From Nitrospira sp. (lineage in GTDB: Bacteria > Nitrospirota > Nitrospiria > Nitrospirales > Nitrospiraceae), in contig VGXD01000047.1 of assembly GCA_016873525.1 (NCBI GenBank), positions 1-10,706 on the forward strand: a stretch of DNA of 10,706 nucleotides, given 5' to 3'. The notes under the pieces were generated by a model. That model ran no database searches. It was given only the letters and a program-made list of their open reading frames with translations, and was not told where the DNA came from. A program made the position numbers and the translations under genes. Below, piece after piece: positions 1-6,375 of this stretch (the first letter of the stretch is position 1; each line of letters opens with the position of its first letter).

Positions 1-590
1 CTGCCGGCAACCGTGAGCGGGATGAACACGGTCCCCGCCGCCGGCTTTACCTTCGGCAAGGCGATTGCGGACGGAGCCTTGCTCGACTTGCGCCTGTCGG
101 CCGGCGAGTCGCTGGGCCTGGTGAAAGTCATTGCCGCTCCGAAGATCACGACCCTCGACAAGCGGGACGCCAAGATCGAAACGGGAGAAGCGATCCCCTT
201 CCAGACAACGTCCCTGCAAGGCACCCAGACGACCTTCGTCGATGCCCTGCTGTCGCTGCAGATCACGCCCCAGATCACGTCCCGGGACCCCAAGGAGGTC
301 GGCAAGCAGGTGTTGCTGAAGATCAAGGCCACGCGCAATGCCCTGGGGTCGCAGAGTTTCACCGCAGGGCCAGCATCGCCAAGCGCGAAGCCATCACGCA
401 GGTGTTGGTTCGGGACGGCGAGACCATGGTCATTGGGGGGATTATCGAGGATACCCAGAGCAACACGGTCCAAGGTATTCCGTTTCTCTCGCGGCTTCCG
501 GTCATCGGCTGGCTCTTCAAAAACAAGGTCGAGAGCGTGACGAAGCGGGAGCTGTTGATCTTCTTAACTCCAACCATCATCAAAAGTTGA
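1..590 (+). CDS. pilQ: Type IV pilus secretin PilQ, C-terminal part, frameshifted
   Basis: This is the 3' part of an outer-membrane secretin gene; the 5' end lies outside the window. PilQ forms the ring through which the type IV pilus leaves the cell. The first part is read in frame 1 and shows the secretin core: LSAGESLGLVKVIAAPKITT, then TGEAIPFQT and DALLSLQITPQIT. From about base 370 the matching protein continues in frame 3: ASIAKREAITQVLVRDGETM, VIGGIIEDTQ, then the closing GIPFLSRLPVIGWLFKN and LLIFLTPTIIKS, stop at 588-590. Joining the halves needs one missing base, or two extra ones, near 364-372, most simply a C lost from GGGCC. Read without correction, frame 1 runs to a stop at 538-540 with a nonsense tail. 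Both halves are well conserved, so a sequencing error or a very recent mutation is likelier than an old pseudogene. PilQ is preferred over a type II secretin because pilQ genes often precede aro genes. Confidence 0.82.
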   Translation, partial: AGNRERDEHGPRRRLYLRQGDCGRSLARLAPVGRRVAGPGESHCRSEDHDPRQAGRQDRNGRSDPLPDNVPARHPDDLRRCPAVAADHAPDHVPGPQGGRQAGVAEDQGHAQCPGVAEFHRRASIAKREAITQVLVRDGETMVIGGIIEDTQSNTVQGIPFLSRLPVIGWLFKNKVESVTKRELLIFLTPTIIKS

Positions 591-610
591 ACGTATAGGA
601 ATCCATCATC

Positions 611-1786
611 ATGCTGAGATACTTGAACGGAGGCGAGTCGCACGGAAAATATCTGCTGGCGGTCTTGGAGGGAGTCCCGGCCGGTCTTCCCCTCAGCCAG
701 GATGAGGTGAATCACGATTTGGCCCGTCGGCAAAAGGGGTATGGCCGTGGCGGCCGGATGCGCGTGGAAGAGGATCGAGTCGAATTCGGCTGCGGCGTGC
801 GCAAAGGACTCACGCTGGGGAATCCGATCGGGTTGCTCATCGCCAACAAGGATTGGGAAAACTGGAAAGAGGTCATGGCGGTTGAGCCGGGGCCTGTTCC
901 GCCGGAGCGCGTGGTGACCCGCCCCCGTCCCGGCCACGCTGACCTGGTCGGGGCCATCAAGTACGGCCATCGGGACATTCGCAATGTGCTGGAGAAGGCC
1001 AGTGCGCGCGAGACGGCCATCCGCGTGGCGGTGGGGGGCGTGGCCAAGGTGTTGCTGGCCCAGTTCGGCATGCGGGTCCTCAGCTATACGACCGAGATCG
1101 GCGACGTCGTGGTCAAGCGTGGCGCGAATCCGTCTGAAAAGGACATGATCGAGGCCTATGAACGGGCTGAAGCCTCCGATGTCCGCTCCCCGGACCCCGA
1201 TGCGGGGGCTCAGATGATCGAACGGATCAGGGCCGCCAAGCATCGGGGCGATACCCTGGGCGGTGTTTTCGAGGTGGTCGTGACGAATCCGCCGATCGGC
1301 TTGGGCAGCTACACGCAGTGGGACCGGCGGCTGGGCGCCAGGCTGGCCATGGCAGCCATGAGCATCCAGGCCATGAAAGGCGTGGAAATCGGGATGGGGT
1401 TTGAGGCGGCGCGCCGCTTCGGGTCCGAGGTGCACGACGACATCTATTACGAGCAGGACGGCAAGCGGTTTGTCCGCAAGACCAACAATGCGGGCGGCCT
1501 CGAAGGCGGCATTACGAACGGGGAGCCGATCGTGCTCCGCATCGCGATGAAGCCCATCTCCACCCTCTACAGCCCGAAGAAGAGCGTGGACATCCAGACC
1601 AAGGCGCCTTTCGATGCCACGGTCGAGCGGTCCGACATCTGTACGGTGCCGGCGGCCGGGGTCGTCGGGGAGGCGGTGGTGGCGTTCGAGATCGCCAATG
1701 CCATGATCGAGAAGTTCGGAGGCGACAGTCTGGAGGAGATGAAGCGCAATTATGAGGCGTACCAGGCCTACGTCAGAGACTTTTAG
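611..1786 (+). CDS. aroC: Chorismate synthase
   Basis: This enzyme converts 5-enolpyruvylshikimate-3-phosphate to chorismate, the last shikimate-pathway step, using reduced FMN; it is cytosolic. The 391-residue length is normal. Family landmarks are in order: GGESHGKYLLAVLEGVPAG at 7-25 with catalytic-type His11, RPGHADLVGAIKYGHRD at 106-122 with the second catalytic-type His109, KASARETAIRVAVGG at 129-143, the FMN-site region NNAGGLEGGITNG at 292-304, and RSDICTVPAAGVVGEA at 340-355. The ATG at 611 is the natural start because the protein begins directly at the family N-terminus; a modest ribosome site (TAGGA, 596-600) lies 10 bases upstream. It starts 20 bases after the secretin stop, so it is probably cotranscribed with pilQ. 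Confidence 0.97.
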   Translation: MLRYLNGGESHGKYLLAVLEGVPAGLPLSQDEVNHDLARRQKGYGRGGRMRVEEDRVEFGCGVRKGLTLGNPIGLLIANKDWENWKEVMAVEPGPVPPERVVTRPRPGHADLVGAIKYGHRDIRNVLEKASARETAIRVAVGGVAKVLLAQFGMRVLSYTTEIGDVVVKRGANPSEKDMIEAYERAEASDVRSPDPDAGAQMIERIRAAKHRGDTLGGVFEVVVTNPPIGLGSYTQWDRRLGARLAMAAMSIQAMKGVEIGMGFEAARRFGSEVHDDIYYEQDGKRFVRKTNNAGGLEGGITNGEPIVLRIAMKPISTLYSPKKSVDIQTKAPFDATVERSDICTVPAAGVVGEAVVAFEIANAMIEKFGGDSLEEMKRNYEAYQAYVRDF

Positions 1787-1857
1787 TTTCCCCGCCGCTG
1801 TGGTACCATCCCGCTGTTTTTCTCTTTCGTGAGCGTTGGGGCCCTCCTTCCGAGCGA

Positions 1858-1889
1858 GGCCGCAGCGAGACCGGTCGCCGCTGGCGGCC
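1858..1889 (+). other. GC-rich hairpin in the aroC-aroB gap
   Basis: The 134-base gap between aroC and aroB holds an inverted repeat: GGCCGC plus AGCG (1858-1867) pairs with CGCT (1879-1882) and GCGGCC (1884-1889), leaving one bulged G at 1883. The loop contains the palindrome GACCGGTC. No T-run follows, so it is not an intrinsic terminator. It may be an mRNA leader structure ahead of aroB, or chance in GC-rich DNA. No other gene or convincing promoter was seen in this gap. Confidence 0.3.
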
Positions 1890-1920
1890 CACATCCTCTC
1901 GGTGGATACGGAGACGAGCC

Positions 1921-3069
1921 ATGTCCTCGAACGAACGCCGGGTGACGGTGTCGCTGGCCGAACGGAGCTACGACATTGTGATCAGGGCCGGTTTGCTCCG
2001 CGAGGTCGGCCGGCGGCTCCAGGACTGCGGCCTTGTCGGCAAGGTGGCGGTCGTGACGAATCCGGTCGTGGCCAAGCTCTACGGGCCGACGGTGCTGCGG
2101 TCGCTCAAAGCCGCCGGCTATCGGGCCCGTACGATCGTGGTGCCGGAAGGAGAACGGGCCAAGTCGCTTCGATGGGTGTCCGCCATCCTGGACGAACTCG
2201 TGCGCGAGCGCTTTGAACGGGGCTCGATCATTGTGGCCCTGGGCGGCGGGGTGGTCGGCGACTTGGCCGGCTTTGCGGCCTCGGTGTTTCTCCGCGGCAT
2301 TCCCTTTGTCCAGGTTCCCACGACGGTGGTCTCGCAAGTGGATTCCAGCGTCGGCGGCAAGACGGGGGTGAATCACCCCCTGGGGAAGAATCTGATCGGC
2401 GCGTTCCATCAGCCCCGTCTCGTCCTGATCGACCCGGACACGCTGGGCACCCTGCCGGCCCGCGAGCGGGTTGCCGGCTTGGCGGAAGTGATCAAGTACG
2501 GGATGATCGAGGACGAGCGGTTCTTTGCGTACCTTGAACAGCATATGGCCGGCTTGCTCAAGATGGACCCCGAGGCCGTGGCCCATGCGATCACGCGGTC
2601 TTGCGAGATCAAGGCTGCGGTGGTGTCGGAGGATGAACGGGAGTCGGATCGGCGGCGCGTGCTCAATTACGGCCATACGGTCGGCCATGCCTTGGAGTCC
2701 CTGGGGCGGTACCGGACGTTGATTCATGGGGAAGCCGTGGCGATCGGGATGGTGCAGGAGGCGGCCCTGGCCGGACAATTGGGTCTGTGCTCACCCGGGG
2801 TGGTCGCCCGCCAGCGGGCCCTCGTATGCCAGGCCGGTCTGCCGGACCGGTTGCCGCCGGTGCGGTTCGCCGAACTCTGGAGCGCCATGCAGCACGACAA
2901 GAAAGTTGCGCAGGGGCGGCTGTATTGCGTGTTGCCGGAGCGGGTCGGACGGGTGACGATCGCGCCGCTCGAGCGGGCGGTCGTGAAGCAGTGGTTTGAC
3001 CGGCACGCGCGGCAGGGAAGAGGGAAGGGCCGCCGGACCGGTGGGGCGGCTTTCCGGCAGAGGCACTAG
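1921..3069 (+). CDS. aroB: 3-dehydroquinate synthase
   Basis: This NAD+- and metal-dependent cytosolic enzyme cyclises DAHP to 3-dehydroquinate, the second shikimate-pathway step. Visible landmarks are PEGERAKS (75-82), the nucleotide-binding loop GGGVVGDLAGFAASVFLRG (108-126), PTTVVSQVDSSVGGKTGVNH (133-152), and the three metal ligands Glu189 (AEVIKYG), His252 (YGHTVGHALE) and His269 (IHGEAVAIGM). HDKK at 325-328 is also typical. At 382 residues it is slightly long for the family because of a basic C-terminal tail after about residue 360, rich in Arg, Gly and Lys, whose role is unknown. The ATG has a GGAG at 1910-1913, seven bases upstream. It follows aroC after 134 bases and ends flush against the next ATG. 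Confidence 0.97.
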   Translation: MSSNERRVTVSLAERSYDIVIRAGLLREVGRRLQDCGLVGKVAVVTNPVVAKLYGPTVLRSLKAAGYRARTIVVPEGERAKSLRWVSAILDELVRERFERGSIIVALGGGVVGDLAGFAASVFLRGIPFVQVPTTVVSQVDSSVGGKTGVNHPLGKNLIGAFHQPRLVLIDPDTLGTLPARERVAGLAEVIKYGMIEDERFFAYLEQHMAGLLKMDPEAVAHAITRSCEIKAAVVSEDERESDRRRVLNYGHTVGHALESLGRYRTLIHGEAVAIGMVQEAALAGQLGLCSPGVVARQRALVCQAGLPDRLPPVRFAELWSAMQHDKKVAQGRLYCVLPERVGRVTIAPLERAVVKQWFDRHARQGRGKGRRTGGAAFRQRH

Positions 3070-4335
3070 ATGGCAGCCAAGCGGATGCGATCAGGGGCGG
3101 AACTCGAACAGGCCTTGCGCGAAAAGACGCGCGAGGTGGACGTGCTGCATCGGATCAGCGAGTCCATCAGCAGCACGCTGGACTTAGAGTCCGTGCTCAA
3201 ACATATCGTCGAGGTTGTGGTCGAGGCGACCAAGGCCGATGCCTGCCTGCTGTATTTGTTGTCCGAGAATCGAGAAGAACTCATTCTCCGGGCGTCCAAG
3301 AACCCGCATCCCAAGCTGATCGGTCGGATCAAGATCGGCCTGGGGGAGGGGATCACCGGATGGGTCGCTCGGGAACGGACGCGGGTGGTGATTCCCAGCA
3401 ACGCCAATGACGATCCCCGGTTCAAGTTTTTTCACAACCTACCCGAGGACCGCTACCAGGCCTTTGTGTCGGTGCCCATCATGGCGAAGAAGGAGGCAGT
3501 GGGCGTCATCAATGTGCAGCACAAGCGTCCGCGACGGTATCGGCCGGACGAGTTGGTGCTGCTGTCCACGATCGCCAGCCAAGTGGGCGGGGCCATCGAA
3601 AATGCCCGGCTCTACGCCGAGATGGCCCGCAAGGTCCTGCAGGTGGATACGCTCTCCCAGGTGTCCGAAACGGTCGCCTCCAATCGACTGATCGAGGATG
3701 TGTTGCAGTTGATCGTGACCATGACCGCCCAGATGATGAATTCCAAGATCTGCTCGATCATGTTGCTCGACCAGGCGGCGGGGGAGCTGCGCATCATGGC
3801 CACCCAGAGCTTGAGCGAGCAGTATCGGCGGAAGCCCAGCTTGAAGCTGGGGCAGAGCATCAGCGGGAGGGTCGTGCAGGAACGGCGCCCCATCATCGTG
3901 CCGGACGTGACGCGCGAACGCGACTACATGTATCCGGACATGGCGCGCACCGAGGGCCTCTGCTCGCTCTTGTCCGTGCCGATGCTGATCCGGGACCGGG
4001 CGGTGGGGGTGATCAACAGCTATACCTCCGTGCCCCATGCCTTTACGGCCGAGGAAGTGAAGGTCATGCAGGCCATTGCCAACCAGGCGGCCATTGCGAT
4101 CGAAAATACGAAATTGGTCGAAAAGTCGTTCGAAATGCAGGAGGCTCTGGAGGTGCGGAAGCTGGTGGAGCGAGCCAAGGGGAGCCTCATGCAGGCCAAG
4201 GGGATTTCGGAGGATGAGGCGTTTCGCCTGATGCAGCGGCAGAGCATGCACACGCGCAAATCCATGCGCGAGATTGCCGAAGCCGTCATTCTGGCCATTG
4301 GCATCGAGCGGCAGGCGGATCTAAAAAGACCTTGA
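3070..4335 (+). CDS. GAF-GAF-ANTAR transcription antitermination regulator
   Basis: A 421-residue soluble protein with three modules. GAF domain 1 spans about 39-178 (GEGITGWVARERTRVVIP, SVPIMAKKEAVGVINVQH) and GAF domain 2 about 207-346 (GQSISGRVVQERRPIIVPDV, SVPMLIRDRAVGVINSYTS). Short helical, coiled-coil-like stretches lie before GAF1 and between GAF2 and the last domain. The C-terminus, about 360-411, is a clear ANTAR domain: VRKLVERAKGSLMQAKGISE, then DEAFRLMQRQSMHTRKSMRE and IAEAVI. ANTAR domains bind paired hexaloop hairpins in nascent RNA and block intrinsic terminators, as in NasR, AmiR and EutV. There is no receiver domain, so input is probably a small molecule or redox signal sensed by the GAF domains; I cannot tell which. 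The ATG directly follows the aroB stop (zero gap), with AGAGG at 3059-3063. A candidate target leader starts at its own stop codon. Confidence 0.9.
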   Translation: MAAKRMRSGAELEQALREKTREVDVLHRISESISSTLDLESVLKHIVEVVVEATKADACLLYLLSENREELILRASKNPHPKLIGRIKIGLGEGITGWVARERTRVVIPSNANDDPRFKFFHNLPEDRYQAFVSVPIMAKKEAVGVINVQHKRPRRYRPDELVLLSTIASQVGGAIENARLYAEMARKVLQVDTLSQVSETVASNRLIEDVLQLIVTMTAQMMNSKICSIMLLDQAAGELRIMATQSLSEQYRRKPSLKLGQSISGRVVQERRPIIVPDVTRERDYMYPDMARTEGLCSLLSVPMLIRDRAVGVINSYTSVPHAFTAEEVKVMQAIANQAAIAIENTKLVEKSFEMQEALEVRKLVERAKGSLMQAKGISEDEAFRLMQRQSMHTRKSMREIAEAVILAIGIERQADLKRP

Positions 4336-4360
4336 CGGTCATCGGCCTCAATGGTATATA
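4332..4360 (+). promoter_or_regulatory. Strong sigma70-type promoter for the nadE operon
   Basis: TTGACG (4332-4337) and TATATA (4355-4360) are separated by exactly 17 bases, and TGG directly before the -10 box makes it an extended -10. The -35 box overlaps the TGA stop codon (4333-4335) of the GAF-ANTAR gene. Transcription should start near 4367-4368, about 12 bases before the hexaloop hairpin. The AT-rich -10 region stands out in an otherwise GC-rich window. Confidence 0.75.
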
Positions 4361-4379
4361 GCACCCTATAAGCATGTCC

Positions 4380-4399
4380 GGGAAACAACGGCGTTTCCC
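4380..4399 (+). promoter_or_regulatory. Hexaloop hairpin, candidate ANTAR-binding site
   Basis: GGGAAAC (4380-4386) and GTTTCCC (4393-4399) form a perfect 7-bp stem around the six-base loop AACGGC. Known ANTAR RNA targets carry hexaloops with A at loop position 1 and G at position 4; both are present here. It sits just after the predicted transcription start and upstream of a terminator, and the gene just before it encodes an ANTAR protein. Binding itself is inferred. Confidence 0.65.
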
Positions 4400-4427
4400 C
4401 TTCGGTGGGCACTGTGAATCGGATATC

Positions 4428-4443
4428 AGGACGATGACGTCCT
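4428..4443 (+). promoter_or_regulatory. Candidate antiterminator hairpin
   Basis: AGGACG (4428-4433) pairs perfectly with CGTCCT (4438-4443) around ATGA. If the inner G-C pair is open, the loop is GATGAC, which has G at position 4 but G rather than A at position 1. Its whole 3' arm is also the start of the terminator's 5' arm, so the two structures cannot coexist. This is the position of the second hexaloop hairpin in known ANTAR leaders. An alternative second site is the loop ATCGGA (4418-4423), which has A1 and G4 but only a mismatched stem (CTGTGA with TATCAG). Confidence 0.5.
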
Positions 4444-4474
4444 CCACCCTATCGGGTCGAGGGCGTTTTTTTTT
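4438..4474 (+). terminator. Intrinsic terminator in the nadE leader
   Basis: CGTCCTCCACCC (4438-4449) pairs with GGGTCGAGGGCG (4454-4465) around the loop TATC, with one C-C mismatch (4445/4458) and one U-G wobble (4440/4463). Nine Ts follow at 4466-4474. It would stop both readthrough from the GAF-ANTAR gene and transcripts from the promoter at 4332-4360. Since it lies between that promoter and nadE, it most likely acts as a regulated attenuator. Confidence 0.88.
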
Positions 4475-4506
4475 GTGTGGCTGCGGCACGGCGTGACATG
4501 AGCGTC

Positions 4507-4512
4507 AGGAGG
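4507..4512 (+). promoter_or_regulatory. Ribosome binding site of nadE, unusually distant
   Basis: A full AGGAGG lies 15 bases before the nadE ATG at 4528, longer than the usual 5-10 bases. An in-frame TAG at 4519-4521 rules out any earlier start, and the protein family begins at this Met, so the start stands. The long spacing may lower translation or reflect a small local fold such as AGG-CGAG-CCT (4510-4519). Confidence 0.6.
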
Positions 4513-4527
4513 CGAGCCTAGAACCCC

Positions 4528-6345
4528 ATGCGTCTTTTTCGTATCGCCATGGTCCAGATGAACCCGACCGTTGGGGACTTGGGCGGGAATGCCCGGCGCG
4601 TGATTCAAGGAATTCGCGAGGCCAGGAAAGCCAAGGCCGACCTCGTGGCTTTTCCGGAATTGGCGATCACCGGCTATCCACCGGAGGATCTGCTCCTCAG
4701 CCCGCGGTTTTTAGAGGATACTCGCCGGGCGCTTGACGAAGTGGTCCGACAGTGCCGGGACATGGCGGCGGTCGTCGGCTATGTCAGCGAGGGGCCTGGC
4801 GGGGGGGCCACGCAGACCCGTCCGATGGTCGTGCCGGCCGGCCGTCACGAACGCTACAATGCGGCGGCGGTGATCGTCGATCGGCGGCTGGTGGCCTCCT
4901 ACGACAAGCTCTACCTGCCGAATTACGGGGTCTTCGACGAGAGTCGGTACTTTCATCCGGGGCGCCGCATTCCGGTCGTTGTCGTGAACGGGACGGTCTT
5001 CGGCGTCAACATCTGCGAGGATATCTGGTTCCCGGAGGGGCCCAGCCGGGTGCAGGCGGCGGCCGGTGCGGAGGTGATCGTGAATATCAATGCCTCCCCC
5101 TTCCATGTGGGCAAGGGCCGGCTTCGCGAACAAATGTTGGCCACCCGCGCCAGAGAGAACGGCGTGATCGTCACCTATACCAACACCGTGGGCGGCCAGG
5201 ATGAGTTGGTGTTCGACGGGAACAGCTTAATTCTGGATCAAAGCGGCGAGGTGATCGTGCGGGGCAAGGCCTTCGAGGAGGACTTCTTGCTCGCCGACCT
5301 GAACGTCGGCGCGGTCTCCAGGGCCAGGGTGGCGCAGGGGCGGAGAAAATGGTCGGTCGGCAGGACCCCGGCGGCGATCGAGCGGGTGGTGGTCTCGGAT
5401 GTCTACGTCGCCCGGCCTCGCCCCCGTCTCGAACCGGACCACGCGTTGCCGTTGAGTCCGTTGGAAGAGGCGTACCAGGCGCTGGTTCTGGGGGTGCGGG
5501 ACTATGTGCGGAAGAACGGCTTCAAGCGGGCGGTCATTGGGTTAAGCGGGGGAGTCGATTCGGCGCTCACAGCGGTGATCGCCGTGGAGGCCCTGGGCGC
5601 CGCCAATGTCCTCGGGGTGTTCATGCCGTCGCCCTACACGTCCCGCGAGAGCCGCGAGGATGTCAAGGAATTGGCCCGCCGCTTGCGGCTCACGGTGCGG
5701 ACGATCCCCATCTCACGGCTGTTACAAGCGTACCTGCGCGAGCTGGCGCCGTCGTTCGAAGGCCGGAGGCCAGACACCACCGAGGAAAATCTCCAGGCCA
5801 GGGTTCGCGGCAATCTATTAATGGCGCTGTCCAATAAGTTCGGACATCTCGTGTTGACCACCGGCAATAAAAGCGAGTTGAGCGTGGGGTACGCCACGCT
5901 CTACGGCGACATGGCGGGGGGCTTTGCCGTGATCAAGGACGTGCCCAAAACGATGGTGTACGACCTGGCTCGCCTCTGCAATTGCAGGGGGACGACGGCG
6001 GTCATTCCCAAACGGATTTTGGATCGGCCTCCTTCGGCGGAACTCAAACCCGACCAGAAAGACGAGGATACGCTGCCGCCCTATGCCCTGTTGGATCCGA
6101 TCCTGAAGGCCTACGTCGAGGAAGACCGGGCGCCGGAGGAAATCGTCGCGATGGGATTCGACCGGGCCACGGTGACGCGGGTGATGGCGATGGTGGACGG
6201 CAGTGAGTATAAGCGGCGCCAGGCGCCGATCGGAATTAAAATTACGCACCGGGCTTTCGGGAAGGATCGCCGGATGCCGATCACCAACGGCTATCGCAAT
6301 ATCGAGGTGAAAAAATCACGTGCTGGTCGGAGCAGGGGCGGCTGA
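4528..6345 (+). CDS. nadE: Glutamine-dependent NAD+ synthetase
   Basis: This two-domain cytosolic enzyme amidates deamido-NAD to NAD+ using ATP and ammonia taken from glutamine. The N-terminal nitrilase-type glutaminase domain (about 4-270) carries the Glu-Lys-Cys triad: Glu44 (AFPELAITGYPPEDLL), Lys127 (SYDKLYLPNYGVFDESRYF) and Cys163 (GVNICEDIWFPEGPSR). The synthetase domain (about 310-590) has the ATP loop SGGVDS at 340-345, TTGNKSELSVGYATLYGDMA at 444-463 and the late RRMPITNGYRN. At 605 residues it is a little longer than many homologues. About 18 extra residues (roughly 88-106, GGGATQTRPMVVPAGRHE) lie before the conserved YNAAAVI, and a basic tail ends the protein. It is the first gene after the leader terminator, so its expression should depend on readthrough. 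Confidence 0.97.
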   Translation: MRLFRIAMVQMNPTVGDLGGNARRVIQGIREARKAKADLVAFPELAITGYPPEDLLLSPRFLEDTRRALDEVVRQCRDMAAVVGYVSEGPGGGATQTRPMVVPAGRHERYNAAAVIVDRRLVASYDKLYLPNYGVFDESRYFHPGRRIPVVVVNGTVFGVNICEDIWFPEGPSRVQAAAGAEVIVNINASPFHVGKGRLREQMLATRARENGVIVTYTNTVGGQDELVFDGNSLILDQSGEVIVRGKAFEEDFLLADLNVGAVSRARVAQGRRKWSVGRTPAAIERVVVSDVYVARPRPRLEPDHALPLSPLEEAYQALVLGVRDYVRKNGFKRAVIGLSGGVDSALTAVIAVEALGAANVLGVFMPSPYTSRESREDVKELARRLRLTVRTIPISRLLQAYLRELAPSFEGRRPDTTEENLQARVRGNLLMALSNKFGHLVLTTGNKSELSVGYATLYGDMAGGFAVIKDVPKTMVYDLARLCNCRGTTAVIPKRILDRPPSAELKPDQKDEDTLPPYALLDPILKAYVEEDRAPEEIVAMGFDRATVTRVMAMVDGSEYKRRQAPIGIKITHRAFGKDRRMPITNGYRNIEVKKSRAGRSRGG

Positions 6346-6364
6346 ATCCGCGCCATGGACCGAC

Positions 6365-6371
6365 AAGGAGG
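6365..6371 (+). promoter_or_regulatory. Ribosome binding site deciding the amt start
   Basis: AAGGAGG at 6365-6371 lies four bases before GTG 6376. An upstream in-frame ATG at 6355 has no good ribosome site and would place this Shine-Dalgarno sequence inside the gene. GTG 6376 is therefore preferred, though the spacing is short. Confidence 0.65.
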
Positions 6372-6375
6372 TGTT

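Noticed and set aside
1781..1809. Candidate aroB promoter (TTTTAG, then TGG-TACCAT)
   Set aside because: Only an extended -10-like element is reasonable; the -35 match is three of six, too weak to report.
359..1894. Long minus-strand open frame opposite aroC
   Set aside because: It is antisense to a clear chorismate synthase and is low-complexity in His, Arg, Asp and Leu, as expected of a GC-rich shadow frame.
2364..2380. Perfect inverted repeat GGGGGTGA-A-TCACCCCC within aroB
   Set aside because: It encodes the conserved TGVNHP segment, so coding constraint explains it, and the loop is too small for a simple RNA hairpin.
4361..4370. Small hairpin TATAG-CACC-CTATA (about 4357-4370)
   Set aside because: It overlaps the -10 box and the predicted transcription start, so the full stem would not be present in the RNA.
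4478..4493. Possible sigma54 promoter (TGGC, GG-N10-GC) just before nadE
   Set aside because: Only the GG and GC cores match; the rest deviates from TGGCACG-N4-TTGC, and such matches are common by chance in GC-rich DNA.
4498..4521. Seven-codon upstream ORF MSVRRRA before nadE
   Set aside because: It has no ribosome site, and its AGG AGG codons are better explained as the nadE Shine-Dalgarno sequence.
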